The notes under the pieces are model-generated. The model saw only the letters and a list, made by a program, of their open reading frames with translations. It did no database searches and had not been told where the DNA came from. This document shows positions 30,112 to 42,604 of a stretch of DNA of 64,000 nucleotides, piece by piece (position 1 is the first letter of the stretch; each line of letters begins with the position of its first letter). Position numbers and translations under genes: made by a program. The stretch comes from Mesodorylaimus sp. YZB2_4 (lineage: Eukaryota; Nematoda; Enoplea; Dorylaimida; Dorylaimidae): contig JASANH010001108.1 of assembly GCA_030248295.1 (NCBI GenBank), positions 1 through 64,000 of the forward strand. The letters are read 5' to 3'.

Positions 30112-31304
30112 TCACTGTGTCAAATGGGTAAGTTGCAACAAGGCCCTTTGATTCTTGAAGTGAGTGTAAACTTCGCCATGAGCCTTCGGATACAGGTGGC
30201 GGATGACCTGAAGAGAGCAGTAGTATGCAGTAGAAGGCTTGCTGGTTGATTGAACATTTATACCTTGTAAGCACAGTTGGGCAGTGGTCGTCGATCGTCC
30301 CTGGTCAGAACGCCACATCTCCACAAAATGTAGGACCTGTATGCATGGTACCGAAACTGTTTCATGGTTGATCCGTCATCATTGGTGCCCTGAAGTGATA
30401 GCAGTTTCTCTTGTGGTTTAAAAGCGAAAATTAAAAAGAAGTCACCCAAAGATCGTTGCGAATGGCCATAGCTTGCCTCAGGGCATCCACATTGGTGATC
30501 ACATTGATGAAGTATGGATCGCGGGTAACGCAAGCCGCCTGTTTGCAACATTCATCTTCAAACGGGACGCCTGTGGCTACGCACTATAACAGGGTTAGCA
30601 CAGCTAACTACTGCGCGGGGGAGTAGCTAGAAATAATAATTCATGCTTACCCGCCTGCATTCGCACCAGGCTGGCTTATCTTCCTCAGGCGTGCGTTCAC
30701 TTTCAAATTTAGCTTGAGTTCAGATAACTTGAAACGGAGATGGTTCACCTCTGCTGCACTCAGTTGCGAAAAAAATCTATGATTTCGTGGCTTCGCAAGC
30801 TTCTAAGATTGGCTTCCACTTCTTGCGCTGCTTCTACATTCGGGCCTGAGAAATCAGAAATCACCTCCGAGGGTCGCCTGATTCCTTCCCAAGGCTCAAT
30901 GGCAGGAATAGTGACCTAAAAGTGCAAAGCGAGAAGCCGACTTACTTGCGCATCTCTTGCAAACCTGTAAATTTACTCACGTCCATGTCCTCCACTTGCT
31001 CAGCAGCCAGCTGTTCCTCGATTGATGACTGAATCGGTTCAGAGTCGGCTTGTGGGTTGTGTTCCACTGCTTGATCGTCCCTGAGAAAATCGATAGCTCG
31101 GAAGTCGGGATAATAAGCTGCCGGTTCACACAGTGTCGCACGACACTTGCACTTTCCATATTCGCATGTTCCTCTTTCAAGCAAACAAGGGCAGAAACTC
31201 GAATAACAGTGCCGTGAACAATCGCAACCGCCGCTGTCGTTTTTCCTTGGCCCGCGTTCTTGCAATGAATCTAAGGGAGCAACAACGAAGAGAATATTCG
31301 CCAT
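30112..31304 (-). CDS. P2X7-ballast-like zinc-domain protein with N-terminal Cys cluster
   Basis: Exon 31304-30950 holds a cysteine cluster (CDCSRHCYSSFCPCLLERG, then CEYGKCKC) resembling CXC/CRC zinc motifs, then an acidic linker. Following exons hold WCECRRCVATGVPFEDECC and then CVTRDPYFINVI. The last exons hold FRYHAYRSYILWRCGVL, RPLPNCAYKV and VIRHLYPKAHGEVYTHFK, with a stop at 30112. This order (W-C-x-C, E-C-C, F-x-x-V, RYxAYR..W, lPxC, IR..YP) is that of the cytoplasmic 'ballast' domain of vertebrate P2X7. Relatives of that domain occur in many invertebrate proteins without a channel. There is no channel here. It lies on the same strand just downstream of a transposase and may be its second ORF. 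Confidence 0.7.
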
Positions 31305-31608
31305 TGAACTGTTCGTAAAGCAACGACCAAGCTACGAAACCACAGTGTGTGCTGTCCGTAATATTGCTTACAGCTGCCCTCGTCTTTCAGTCACTCCTTA
31401 TCCTGGACCCAATCTACTATTTGCTCACTCGCCCACCCTTTTCTGTATCCTCGCATCTAAACCCTTCGATCATTCCTATCTCATAACAGCATCAGATCCC
31501 TTTTCTTACATCAGATATTACTCACTCAGACAAAAGACGATAACATCAGACATTGAAGCGATGCGGTTACGGTCACAGGCACGAAAAAATAAAAGTAAAT
31601 GCGCCATT

Positions 31609-34600
31609 TTAGAAACAGGCTCTAGCCATATCTGAACCCAAATTGTCATCGTCTTTATCATCACTAAATTTTTCATCACCGTTCTCCGGCGAAACATCTT
31701 CTTCTATGTCCACAAGGACCTGTTCTTCCTCCTCCAACGCCTCATTTCCAGGGGTCGCGAAAATGTAAGCGGCAAAACGAGACTTACGATGGCGCAAGAC
31801 TTCCTCCAATGGCGTTTGAACTTTGGCAGTATTTGGGGCCAGACGCTTGGGATCGTCCTTGGTAATGACAACGCCTTGGCCATGGTCACCAAATCTCCAT
31901 GGGCTATCACAATAGTCGTGAAGGATTTTAGCTAGCAAGTGCGGGATGTGGCTGTAAGTTTTTGGAACCTGCAGTAAAAAAGTAAATAAGGACAGCTCCA
32001 AAAAAGCCTTACATCAGTCTCTCACTTTCTGTATAGACGGATGCCATGAGTTGGACTTTTTAGTATACTCCTTTCCGACAACCTTTCGCCCACTCTTGTC
32101 GCGTACGGCCTCTCGATGCAACGAATCGTATTGATCCATACCAGCCAGTTGCTTTCGCATGATCATGCCACGAAACGAGTAGGAGAGGAGCTTCTGGGTG
32201 TAGCGCAGCTGCAACGAGTTGAACGACTCTAAAAAAAGAAGAAACATGAGCCGCGGATTATGCCTATCATTAGATCAGACCTACCCAGATTTCCAGTGTG
32301 ACGAAACTTGGTGTAATAATGAATGTTCTCCAGTAATTCAGGTCTCGTGACCACCTTCCTGACGAGTTCTAGTGTTTTGCTATCTCTGGGCAGAGCAGGC
32401 GGATGTTCCTCTTTCGGGTCCACACATCGAGCTAGATCATCGCATTGCCCACCTGTCCATTCGTGCTCGCCGACAGCATGATGCAAGATGGAGGTCCATT
32501 TTGCCTGAAAGCACCCTTACGATTGATATAACCTCCAAAAGAAATTCTGTTACCGTCATTAGAGTCCCGTCGCCTTTGCATTCTCGCGCGCAATACCAGA
32601 AATGGTTTTTGACGGCAGGAATCCATGGAAGCAGGAACTTTGCCCGTTCGCGTCCAACTTTCTCCTATAAGCACGATGAACATGCATCTGCGAGAAGCGC
32701 TCAGCAGACTGACAAAAACGTACATTTTTCATGTGCTCACCCATATTTTTTGCCCGATGCCAAACGTCCAATTGGTGAATCGTGTTTCGACAACGATGGA
32801 GTAGAATTTGAAGGGCAGCTTCGTTGATATCTGGGAAATTGGCCAACGATTTTCTGGCAGCTTTCAGAAACGCTTTTGGGTCAGACCTGGCGTTTTCTGC
32901 AATGTAGCACACACTCTTCAAGTGCAAGAATTCAAATATTCAAAAGAAGCAAGTGTGACTTACGCATCAGTGCAAGTATTGAAAGATTCTGATCAGTAAC
33001 TATTTCGGAAACTGGAATGTCGAGAGCATGGAGGGCCAGCATCGAACGCAAGAAGCCACACACTTGCATGTTTGTCGAAACCAAGTTCGCATGTCTCTTT
33101 TCCATCACACTGATATCAACGACGTACCTGCAATGGAAAAAACCGTGAAGCAATGTCGTCCTTATAACGGAGACTAAGAGAGACTTACGCAGTTTTTTCA
33201 GAATACAGAGACTTGTCAGGCTCTTCTCGCTCCAAGCTCACAAGCATATGGGCATATGTCAAGTATGTGGCCTGAAACAGTGGCTTGCACAGCAAGACGT
33301 AGAAAGCACTAGTCACGAATAGCTTACACAGAATCCCGGACTATCGTATTGACCATCAGCGGCCGTGATCCCACGCAAATTGTTAGCTTTCATTGAGTCC
33401 ACAATCATTCTTTGCTCCATTCGCCAACACTCTTCTACGGCGGGTGTCACAAGATACTTTTGTGTGCGCAAATAATGAGACTTGGATGGTATACGAACGT
33501 TCAATGCCTTCAAGAGGTTTTTTGGTGACGAACAACAGATTGCATCAACAGGGAACTTACTTTGAACAATAAACTCGCTCTGGCCCACGAATTTCCGCTC
33601 TGAGAAACAGAAGCATTGATTTTATGCGTATCAGAGAGAAAGATATCAACGAACTTACGACGATAATCGATGATGGCAACAAGAGATTCGTTGCATAAAT
33701 CTGGCTTCGCGACTCATCAAAATGCTGAAGTTTCCGAGCTGAGCTCCACTTAAACTCGTGAACCAAGGGGTCTCCTTGACATTTGATGGTGATTTCCAAA
33801 ACTGCCCCAACACGCTGAAACAGAACCTGAAGCAGCAAGCACACATAAACCAGTAAGACTTTGTTTACTCGCATTGACTGCTTCAGGAGATTCGGATCCA
33901 AATTGTTTCTCGCATTGCAACTGCCAACATAGCATTTCGATGAAATTAATTTCAAAATCTGATGCAGATCCACAACATACCTCCAATGCAGCAATAAAGC
34001 TAAGCTTCTGAGCCTAGCGCGAAAAAAACCGAAGCTCACCTTCCATCCTTCACAATGCCTAGCGCGTCAACCCGTCTCTGCTGCTGGGACCGTAGCTTCC
34101 CTTTTGGAGGATAAATCAAAATTCCGTCTTTCGAAACAGCAGGTTCCTTCGCCACGTGCAGCCGCACGTCTGCCCCAGCGCTGAATTGTTTGTAATAGCC
34201 GTCTGGAAGCAGTCGAGTGCTGTCACTGTAGTCATATTCAACGTGTTCAACGTCCTTCATTTTGGCGATAGCCGCTGCTCGAGCAATCGCCTGGTCGTCA
34301 TTCGGGTCATCACTGACTGGAGAAGATAGTAAACGACCATAACCATCAGATATGTTTATACTATCTCCGTGCACAGGAAGGGGCGCCCCGTAATCGATCA
34401 CCAATTCACTGCCCGGATCGAATTCGTATGTGTCGTGTTCAGCATCATCTTCCAAGTCGTCATCGTTGATGTCCAAGAATGCCTCTGAAAAAAGTGACGT
34501 CAGCGCTGGGTGAAGAAGGAAGCCAGGCTAAAAGGCAAGAGAGGAGCTGGTAGCATTGTCGACCTGTTCTCGTATTCAACGTACCCATAAATGATACGAC

Positions 34601-35108
34601 ACAAAAACAAGAAAGGGCTTACCTCCTGGCGCCAAGTAATCCTCGCCTCTCATGTAAACTGGGACTCGACGGGCGCATGGTTGTGCGTCTAAAAGATGAC
34701 CCACTGGCATGGCACACAAGGATCAGAAAAAAGCCACCTAAAAAAGCCCAGAAGCTTACCAGCTGCCCGGGAGCGGTCTGGACGTATCCGAGATGGAAGA
34801 TTTTCAATTCCACGCCGTCGTTCTTCGACATCATCTTGCACCGGAGTTGACGCCCGTCGTGATCCAACTTCCAATTCAATCAAGTACTTCAAAAGCTCTC
34901 GCCTGGTGCCAAAATTGTGAGCAAGCTGTATTGCGGTCAACGATTCCACTTCCTGCTGAAGCACCTTGGCAGTGTACGCAACCAGCTTCTCTTCGGCCGC
35001 TTTCAGTATTGGTCCAGGTTTACCAGCTTTTCTCCTCGAACCATCATCATCTCCGCCGCCATCGCCGCTTGACCGTTTTCCAGAATTCGCTGATGACGCA
35101 GAAGCCAT
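31609..35108 (-). CDS. Multi-exon DDE-type transposase of an unnamed animal DNA transposon family
   Basis: Starts at a genuine ATG (35108), with a Ser/Gly/Asp-rich basic N-terminus (KRSSGDGGGDDDGSRRKAG) and a helical segment. About a dozen exons follow. One (34476-34036) is acidic. Next come a Cys pair CYVGSCNARN with the CQGDPLVHEFKW segment, the first Asp box DGQYDSPGF (near 33350) and a second box VTDQNLSILALMR (near 33000). HQLDVWHRAKN follows (near 32760), then KFRHTGNL and LQLRYTQKLLSYSFRGM (32300-32170) and an acidic C-terminus. The order matches a widespread animal family usually annotated as uncharacterized. Few stops are apparent, so it may be recently active. Exon borders are approximate. 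Terminal repeats were not found. Confidence 0.7.
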
Positions 35109-35299
35109 TCTGCTGAAGTCCGTGGCCGTGAGCCCAGGAAGGGATCAAAATTTCTCGTAGGTCTGGCAGATGTTTTTGAAACCAGCACGCCCAAGCAAAG
35201 ATTTGAGAAAGCCGTAAACCGATTCCACATAGCCACAACTGGACTCGATTGCGACGGGCAGATGCTGATCTTCATTCCAATCCACAAAAACATTTTCCC

Positions 35300-37690
35300 G
35301 TTTTACCCGCCTTCGCGACTTTTAGGCGGCCTCTCGTATCTGACTTGATGATGACTGATAGGTAACACTGAAAAGTGACCCGTGGGTGGACGAGTAAGAC
35401 TGGACGAGTGAGCCTCGCGTGTGAGGCACTACCCATAAGCGGTGCAAAAGCTAACCTATTCCCTGTGATAAGCTTGGCAGGGAGCCTATTTCTCCAATGA
35501 AGAGTAGCACCAGCAGCTGCTGTAAGAAATGGCCATATGTGCTCATGATTTCAACAAACCCGTTTTACCTCCATCATTTTGCAACGGGATCACTCAAGGT
35601 AGAATAAAATGACTTACTGTTTGGTTTAAAATCCCGGTACCAGCCAAATCGAAACTTGAACATGTTGAAAATATCCCTGAAAGAGGCAGTTGAAAAAGCA
35701 AAAGCAAAAGCATAGCCCCACAGCCCCTGCGATTCGCCTCTCGCCATTGCCTCCTGGCGCCAGTCGGGCGGCTCGGCTGGCAGCTGCTTTATTTATTGGA
35801 CGGGGCTCACCCCCTGACCCATAAATTATGATTGGAGCTGACACATAAACTAACCCTGCCAAAAACAGAGAAAAGAAATAGAAAAAGGAAGGCGAGAGGT
35901 ACATACAAAAAGATAATCGAACGCTAGCTTGGAAATGTTGACTATTTCAGTCAAATCTTGACCAATTTTCACGCGAAAAAGACATTTCCCACCTAAATCG
36001 ACTATGCTGAGCTCGATTTTCCACATGAGAACCCCTAGAGTCGCAAAAAAACCTAAAAATGACCCACAAACCGTTCAGATATTGTCAACCAGCCTCACGC
36101 TACGGGCGCGTGTTTATCGGTCGACTGCTGCCTTGCGAGCGGGCCAGGCAGCGAGGCTGATGGCTGCCTGCTGGCGTAAATATTTCCCCCCCCCCCCCCA
36201 TCCCATGATGTACCACGGGAATGGGCAGGGGGGGGGGGGGGGGGGAATAGCGGTCGACCGCAGTCAACTGCGGTTCGTCCGCTTTAAGTTCAAGATCACA
36301 ATCGATCTCTCTTTAGTTCCTCGCATAAGAGACTTGTCCTCGAACAGTGTAAAGCATCCCCTTTCCCTAGTAGGGCCCCCCTTGCAATCAGGAATTTCGA
36401 CCTTTCTTGCATACCTGCTGCAGGTCCTGAATTTTCGCAACCCCCCAAAGTACGTGGGTGCTGAGTATAAATATCGTCCTTTTTTTTTAATTTTCCAACA
36501 TCGATTTTGGAGTGTACCCCGTCTTAAAGTTTCGCCTGTTTCTTGGTCAGCTGTTACATCGTATGTTTCTTGCAGAGGACGGCAGCGGCAAGAAAGTTCT
36601 ATCCACAAGCGAGTCTGAATGGCACAAGCAATCCAAATGGGGAGTCATGATGTCTAGCTAGCGAAAGCTTACAGGGTACGTTGGTGATGTGCATCGTTGT
36701 GTATGGAAGAAGAATGTGCATGCTTTCGTAACTGATGTGCTCACGATTTCGCTTGCTTAATTGCTTTGATGTAACACTTGCAGATAGCTTACAATAGAGC
36801 TGTTAGTTGTCGGAGCTAGACACTGTGATTTTTTGGAGCAGCATATTTTTGCACCCTCGTATCAGTTCTACAACGCTTATTATTTGTGGCCGCTCAGCAC
36901 CCCCCTCCCTAATCGACCGCCGACGTTACATCAGTGCTGCGGGCGCATGACAGGACAAAGGGTCATGTGAATTCACTCTGTTCGCAAAGTTGCACTGCAT
37001 CTCCGCTTTGACTAATAGCAGTTAAAACGATCTAAACAAGTATGGGCAAGGTCGACGGGGGAATGGAGGGGGATGGCCCATACTTGGGTGAACGTATGCG
37101 TTATCTTCCTACTGTATGTCGCTCGACGGGTTTGCGAAAACGCAAAACAATGCACGACGACAACCCTGCTAGCGCTTTCAACAAGCGGTAAGCTACTAGG
37201 ATCCGCGAAAATGGGAAGCGAGATAAAGAGGTGAGGAGCGTGAACGATCCGTGTGGGGTATACTAAACTAGAATGCTGCATGGCCCCGCATGAGCTTTGC
37301 ACAACTGGCAGAACTCATGCTGGCTAATTGTCCAAGAGCAAATGCGCTGTGATTAGGGGTCTGACGGGGGTGTAAGGGAGAGAAACGTCTCTTTTACGTG
37401 CGAGAAAGAGCCAACTAGTGCCTAGTCGGGAGACTAGCTGTTTCTCCATGGACTCCCCTTAGGTTGTATCTACTTCTATGTCATCCAAGCCCAAGTCTGT
37501 TTTACGAACTGGCTTCCTATCGACGTGCATTTGGTCTTGTTCTCCCCTGACTATCCAAAACCATTAGTTTCGCATTGGCATGATGACCATTGAGTCATGG
37601 TGACCTTCAACAGCTGAATGATCTTTCCAGATCCGTTTCGTCACTCCCATTTGTACCCTTTTTCGCAGTGCGGCTACCATCCAAGCCTTA
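35300..37690. other. No supported gene; homopolymer tracts
   Basis: Apart from the poly-C/poly-G pair at 36186-36245, I see no coding homology. The long plus-strand frame at 36004-36618 runs through the homopolymers and is probably fortuitous. Confidence 0.4.
36186..36245. repeat. Paired C14 and G18 homopolymers
   Basis: Fourteen C at 36186-36199 and eighteen G at 36228-36245, 28 bases apart, can pair as a hairpin or form i-motif/G-quadruplex structures. Flanking GTCGACTG/CGGTCGAC bits are also partly inverted. Confidence 0.9.
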
Positions 37691-38514
37691 TCTCCCCGAT
37701 TTTCTTCCAGACGCAAAATTACATCGCGCTGTAGTTTCAAAAAAAATCACTGACACGACATGTCTGTGCTCGATCTCTTCGCCTAGGGCTTCCAACCAGC
37801 GGAGATGCTTTTCCACTTTGTCCCAAACAAACCGGATTTTAGACGTCTAATCTGGTGGCGGCTAAGAGTCGAGAGGGCCATGTAGGGCGAAATGACGACC
37901 ACCTGTTTATCGCCGAACCGCTTGTTAAAAATTTCGACCGCATGCGCATAATTGTCGTTTGTCAAGGACAGACCTGTGATGGCCGACTTGGCTTCATCAA
38001 GCAGCTGGCCACGTAAATAGTTAAATTTGTCAACATCAGACAGGGAGTCACAAAACTCATGCCACTGCATGACATCACCAGAAAATTTCTTTAAATCGAT
38101 TTTGGGCAGCTTTACACTCGGGGCGGCCACCGCTTGCTGACGATCTGGGTCTGCAGCAATTGCTTGCCTGCGCCGACAATCACGGTCATGGGCTCGATTG
38201 AGGGTGCTCAGAACGACGGAAATTTCCTCAATCACAGCATCCAGTTCCAGTATCAGGTTCGAGTCGGCTTCTGCGACCTCGTCGACGGATTTCTGACCAG
38301 CTTTCGTCGTGCAGGTAATCTGAATCAGTTTCTCATGGGGCTGGAAAAATGCATTACGGCGGGCCTTCAGCTTATTGACGAAGAATTCTGTCTCCATGAT
38401 GTAGGTATCACGAGCTGCTTCAGTTTGGAAAGCCATAGTCAAGGACGGCTTCTCAGCCATTGACTTCTTGATTTTGTTACGAACCGGTCTCAAGGAACGA
38501 AGAATACTCGACAT
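37690..38514 (-). pseudogene. BEL/Pao retrotransposon gag (DUF1759-type)
   Basis: From ATG 38514 the frame reads a basic N-terminus (MSSILRSLRPVRNKIKK) and a helical domain. Next come the family hallmark LPKIDLKKFSGDVMQWHEF, LSDVDKFNYLRGQL and ITGLSLTNDNYAHAVEIF. About 15-20 residues normally present between W..F and LSDVxKF are missing. Near 37860 the frame shifts. The following frame gives FVWDKVEKHLRWLEALG, the expected next block, and fades out by about 37690. Gag assembles the retrotransposon particle. No LTR, protease or RT follows here. Confident relic. Confidence 0.85.
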
Positions 38515-39599
38515 CGTTGTCTGAGTTCGGAAAAATGACCGATCGAAAAACGGAGGGCTTCCAAAGCAAAAGCCAGGAATCACTACGCCGTCCAATTGGT
38601 TCTCCACAGCGGAAAGAACAACGGAATGGGACACGTCACAGTCGCTCAGATAAAATCGCAGAAAAGTGCGACAGCCAAACGGACGCTCAGTATCAGAACA
38701 CAGAGCATAGCACACGTCCCAGCTTTCGTCTAACTCTCAGACGCCTCAGCCTAACGGTCCAAAAATGACCAGGTACAAAGGAACCGCAGCCAACCCTTCG
38801 TTTCCCACAGGGTGCGTTATGAGCTCCTTCCTAGCTAGGAGGACAGACTACTTGCTCGGAAGGAGTGGCAACCGCAACATGCAAGACGCAGAAAACTGAC
38901 CTCACACCAATGGAATCGGAATGAATTCACTCTCAAATCCAAACGTCCATCGATTGCTCACGCAAAAATTGCTCAATAATCGTACAGTTCTGCTTCGTAC
39001 GTTCTGCTACCACTTTATGTGGCGACTCTTCCCACATAAGCGACTCGACCATTTACCAACACTTTTACTCCGAACTATACACACATGCTTTTTATTAAGT
39101 TACACAAAGCAAAAGTTGCTCCCTAACTGTGGGATAGTTTAGACGGGTCGGGCCTATCGCCCCCTAGCTACTAGTGCTAGTAATTCAAGACAGATCGTAA
39201 ACATTCATCACTAATCTAAACACTAAGCCAATAGTTCGCGATGACGCGAAAGTTAAAGCTGATTCGAGTTACAAATTCGATGAAGATTTAGTTCGCCATC
39301 TTGTCGCTGTCGAAAAACGTAGTTATGAAGACGTTTATAATACTTTGGCAGAGGTGGTTGGTGGAACGACACCCAAGGTGGGCATTATGTAAAACGATTT
39401 TGTCAGATGCGTGGTATTATGTACTTCTCAATCTGGCCGAAGCAATGATGAGGTAATCAAGACCATCGAAGGCGTCCATCAAGTGGATGGCACTTGCGGA
39501 TATTGGATGATAATGGGATATTGCGAGTCAGTTGGGCTCGCCGGCGTCGACGAAAAAAGGGGTTCGAGGGGGATTGAAGATCATCAGTCCAAAGAACTA

Positions 39600-40900
39600 C
39601 GGGTCGAGGAAAAATTTTACATTAAAAGTAATCAAAGCTCGACGGTACGTGTGCAAGCAACTTGGACGTAGTTCGCACATCGATTAAAACAAGAAGGACC
39701 CGAAGTAACAACATCATTTTTAGTGCTTGACTTACCCAAAATACAGTAAGATCCATTAAACCCGTTTTGCGCCATTCAGCTTTAATAATGACATTTTGCA
39801 GCATGTATTTGCAGCATTGTATTCGTTGTTGACCAATGCGATCCCGAATGCCAGATATCGCATTCGTCAGGAAATTAGAAATTTGGATGACAAGCTGGTG
39901 TTTTCCCACCATACAGCAGCTGCGGCGGCTGCATTCCGCTGGCTAATGTGCAAGCCAATAGCGCTGTCAGTTAACGTTTATCTGCAAGAGCAATAATATC
40001 GACTTCTTTGGAGCCTTCCTCTTCCAATTGTTATTCGCTCTTTGAGACCATGTTAATAGCAGTTTGATCCTAATTGATAATCAATATCGCCGGCATGTTA
40101 TACTCTTGAACAACTTTCCTGATCCGTTTGTAATACTAGTTTTCTTGCAGCTTTGGTGCCTATCAAAAAATGTGATGAAATAAGAATATAAGTATGGTAC
40201 AAATATGCCGCAAATAAAATTAGGAGCTCACTTTCTCGTTTACCCAGATTCATGCGACGTGAAATTGAATCAGCCCAAGGTTTTTCGAGATTCAAGCTAG
40301 CGCCATATTCTTTAAACAAGGATCGATTATGATTGAGTATTATTCCACGAGCAACTGCCAAAACGATTGGGCGATTAACAACACCACTAGAAATTCTCAA
40401 AGCTCGTATATATCCTTTCACCTAGAAGAACATCAATATGACAATCAGGTTTTAAATTATAAGAAAAGACTAACATTTGCAAGAAAAAGATGTATCCAAC
40501 ATCCTGCTTTACCTTTTGATCTAAATCAATACCAAGAATAGGAGGGCCACCACGTTTATTTGTCTCTAAAATTTCCACTAGACCGTTTGAAATTCGTTCC
40601 GCTTCAGCAATATCATTCCGCCAACGTCTTACACTCGCTTCCTTAACTAGAAATTTTTTTATTGCTTCCGCGTCTGGGTTTTCGATAGCATATCGAGCAA
40701 CTCTCGTTCAAAATTCGTCATCGTACTTCCCATAATTTTCTCGTTTCTTTGACTTGGAAATCACATCCACAACTTCATCATTAGCACGCTGTATCGCCGA
40801 CGGATTTTGAAACTTCGTTGGATCTGTAAAATCCCGTCGAGAAGGAGGACAAACTGGCTTTAAAAAACGCCACATGTCAAATTTTTTGAATTATTGTTAT
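39600..40900 (-). pseudogene. pogo-like (DDE_1) transposase, decayed
   Basis: The minus strand gives, in order, KEASVRRWRNDIAEAERI and KRGGPPILGIDLDQKV. An ~80-base interruption follows, then YIRALRISSGVVNRPIVL, NLEKPWADSISRRM and NMPAILIIN-stop-DQTA (first catalytic Asp). Next come LTALLACTL and PPQLLYGGKTPACHP, then a frameshifted DECDIWHSGSHWS, and LVLIDVRTT (second Asp region). This is the N-terminal HTH to mid-DDE order of animal pogo/Tigger-like transposases. At least three stops and two frameshifts are present. The C-terminus is missing. Confidence 0.8.
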
Positions 40901-41640
40901 CGGTAGCAGGCTTATAGTACAAGCTGATAAATAAGTAGCGGATAATGAAATATTCATAATAAAACAACAAATTTAAGCAACCGGCACTGGCTCATGGCCA
41001 GCTTCGCGCTGAGGAACAGCAAGGCAGGTACAGTACCTTGGCTACTGCGAAAAATTCAAAAGTCCACAGTACTTCCGCCAAAATTTGTCTTCGCCGAAGG
41101 TCGCCAAGGCTAAGAAAGCGCTAAATATCGGCGCTGTTAAATTAAATTGATTTACAGTAATTCGCATTCAATCTCAAAAGCGGTGCCGCAAACTGTGGTC
41201 TATCCCTCGCACTGGAAAAACCACAGCAGCATAGTACTGTTAATAATCGGTGGCATTTTAACGTGGCAACTTTGGGAATGCACCCCCTAAAAAGTTCAAG
41301 TCCTACGATGTTTGCTGGATGGCTGGTTGGCGCGTCAGCTGTCTGGCGGCTGCCCCCCCCCCCCCCCCCCCAAAGCGTTAGGTGTGTGAGGATGGTGTCT
41401 GGTTTTAGGGGGTTAGTCCTTGAAGACTGGTTATAGCCTGGGAGGAGGGGGGGGAGGACTGGTTATAGCCTGAGGGGGTGTTAGTCGATGTCGAATATTG
41501 CGCAAAGACACGCAGAAAAAAGATGACTGTTATTGACAAGAAAAAACTTTTATCATTCAAGTTGAGCCGTAAACAGTATTTGATGGGCGGAGAAACGAGC
41601 GACTGGTAGGGGCCTTGATTTTCCGAAAATTTTGGAAAGA
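40901..41640. other. No gene; poly-C tract and short GC-rich duplication
   Basis: Contains C19 at 41353-41371 and a ~30-base duplication of a GACTGGTTATAGCCTG block (near 41427 and 41457) with G-runs between. No coding homology is seen. Confidence 0.5.
41353..41371 (+). repeat. Poly-C tract (C19)
   Basis: Nineteen consecutive C. Similar tracts occur at 36186 (C14), 50180 (C16) and 54694 (C11). Confidence 0.95.
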
Positions 41641-41662
41641 AAAAGAATTTATATTTTTCTAG

Positions 41663-42480
41663 GTTCCAGCAAAACTTTGTTGCTCTGTTGGCTTCTGGTG
41701 GATTCGGCCAGATATTTTAAAAACAAATTTTCGAAAATATTTTTTTTTTATTCATTTTATCGAACTTTATATGATTACTTGAAAAAGAATTCGGGAGAAA
41801 AGATTATATTTTATCGAGGATTCTCAGACAGTCAATTTTTTGAGGGTTACATTGAACCATTTCCGTGCGTTGTATTCGATGACCTGGACGACCAAGCTTA
41901 CGCATCGGCTTTGATGAACGATTTTTTAAAGGATGTGTGCATTATAGCAACACGAATTTAATTTTGATAAGTAAATCGATTTATAACTAATCTCAACTAA
42001 TCAATTCGGAAGTTAGATTTTGAAAAATCTCATAGCAAGCGAGCGAGCGGCAGCCGTCTCACCCCACGCCTTTCAAATCCTACTGTGGAACAGGCACACT
42101 CCGCGCGATTGGCAGAAATTTGAATTTTTTTAAAGTTTTGCTACCTTCCAAAATGTGGGTTGTTTCGTTTCAGGCTGTCGTATTCACCCGTTTGGCGCGC
42201 GATATTCATTCTTTGCATACATTTTTGTACAGCATCAGTCGGATTTTCCCAAAAGTTTTCTCTTGGAAGCTTACATGAGGGCGGTCGAGCGAGCTAGCGT
42301 GGACAAGTCGGAGACGGACTCCCCGAAAATTGGACATTTTTTTTTTTAATTATTCGCCTAGATTAGCTCCGTTTCTCGTGGTTACTGCTAATGTGATTAA
42401 GCCGCAATTTGAACGACGAACATCGGTCAATATTAATAAGAAGAAAGAAGAAAATTTTACCTTCGTCGGCAAAGAATTAT
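41663..42480 (+). pseudogene. Polinton A32/HerA-like genome-packaging ATPase
   Basis: After an acceptor (tttttctag) the exon begins GSSKTLLLCWLLVDS, a shortened Walker A: the usual GxxGxGKT is reduced, or partly encoded in an unseen upstream exon. FFYSFYRTLYDYLKK and IIFYRGFSDSQFFEG follow, with Walker B PFPCVVFDDL (near 41875). A second block from 42173 gives VVFTRLARDIHSLHTFL, shifts frame near 42236 and continues FPKSFLLEAYMRA. A third, after 42360, gives FLVVTANVIKPQFERRTS. These match the order of the packaging ATPase of Mavericks, which pumps DNA into capsids. The ISVIxITQNLF block expected after Walker B is absent. Confidence 0.7.
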
Positions 42481-42604
42481 TTCTGCATTGACTGTAGTTT
42501 ATCCGCCTCCTGGATCCCTCAACGACTTTAGTAATAATTAGGCTGAAGGCGATGCTAGCAATGTCGCCGATAACAAGGTTGGCTGCGCAGTTAGAAAATC
42601 GGGC

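Noticed and set aside
36004..36618. 204-codon plus-strand ORF
   Set aside because: It runs through the C14 and G18 homopolymers (Pro and Gly runs) and shows no motif. Homopolymer-rich DNA easily gives long chance frames.
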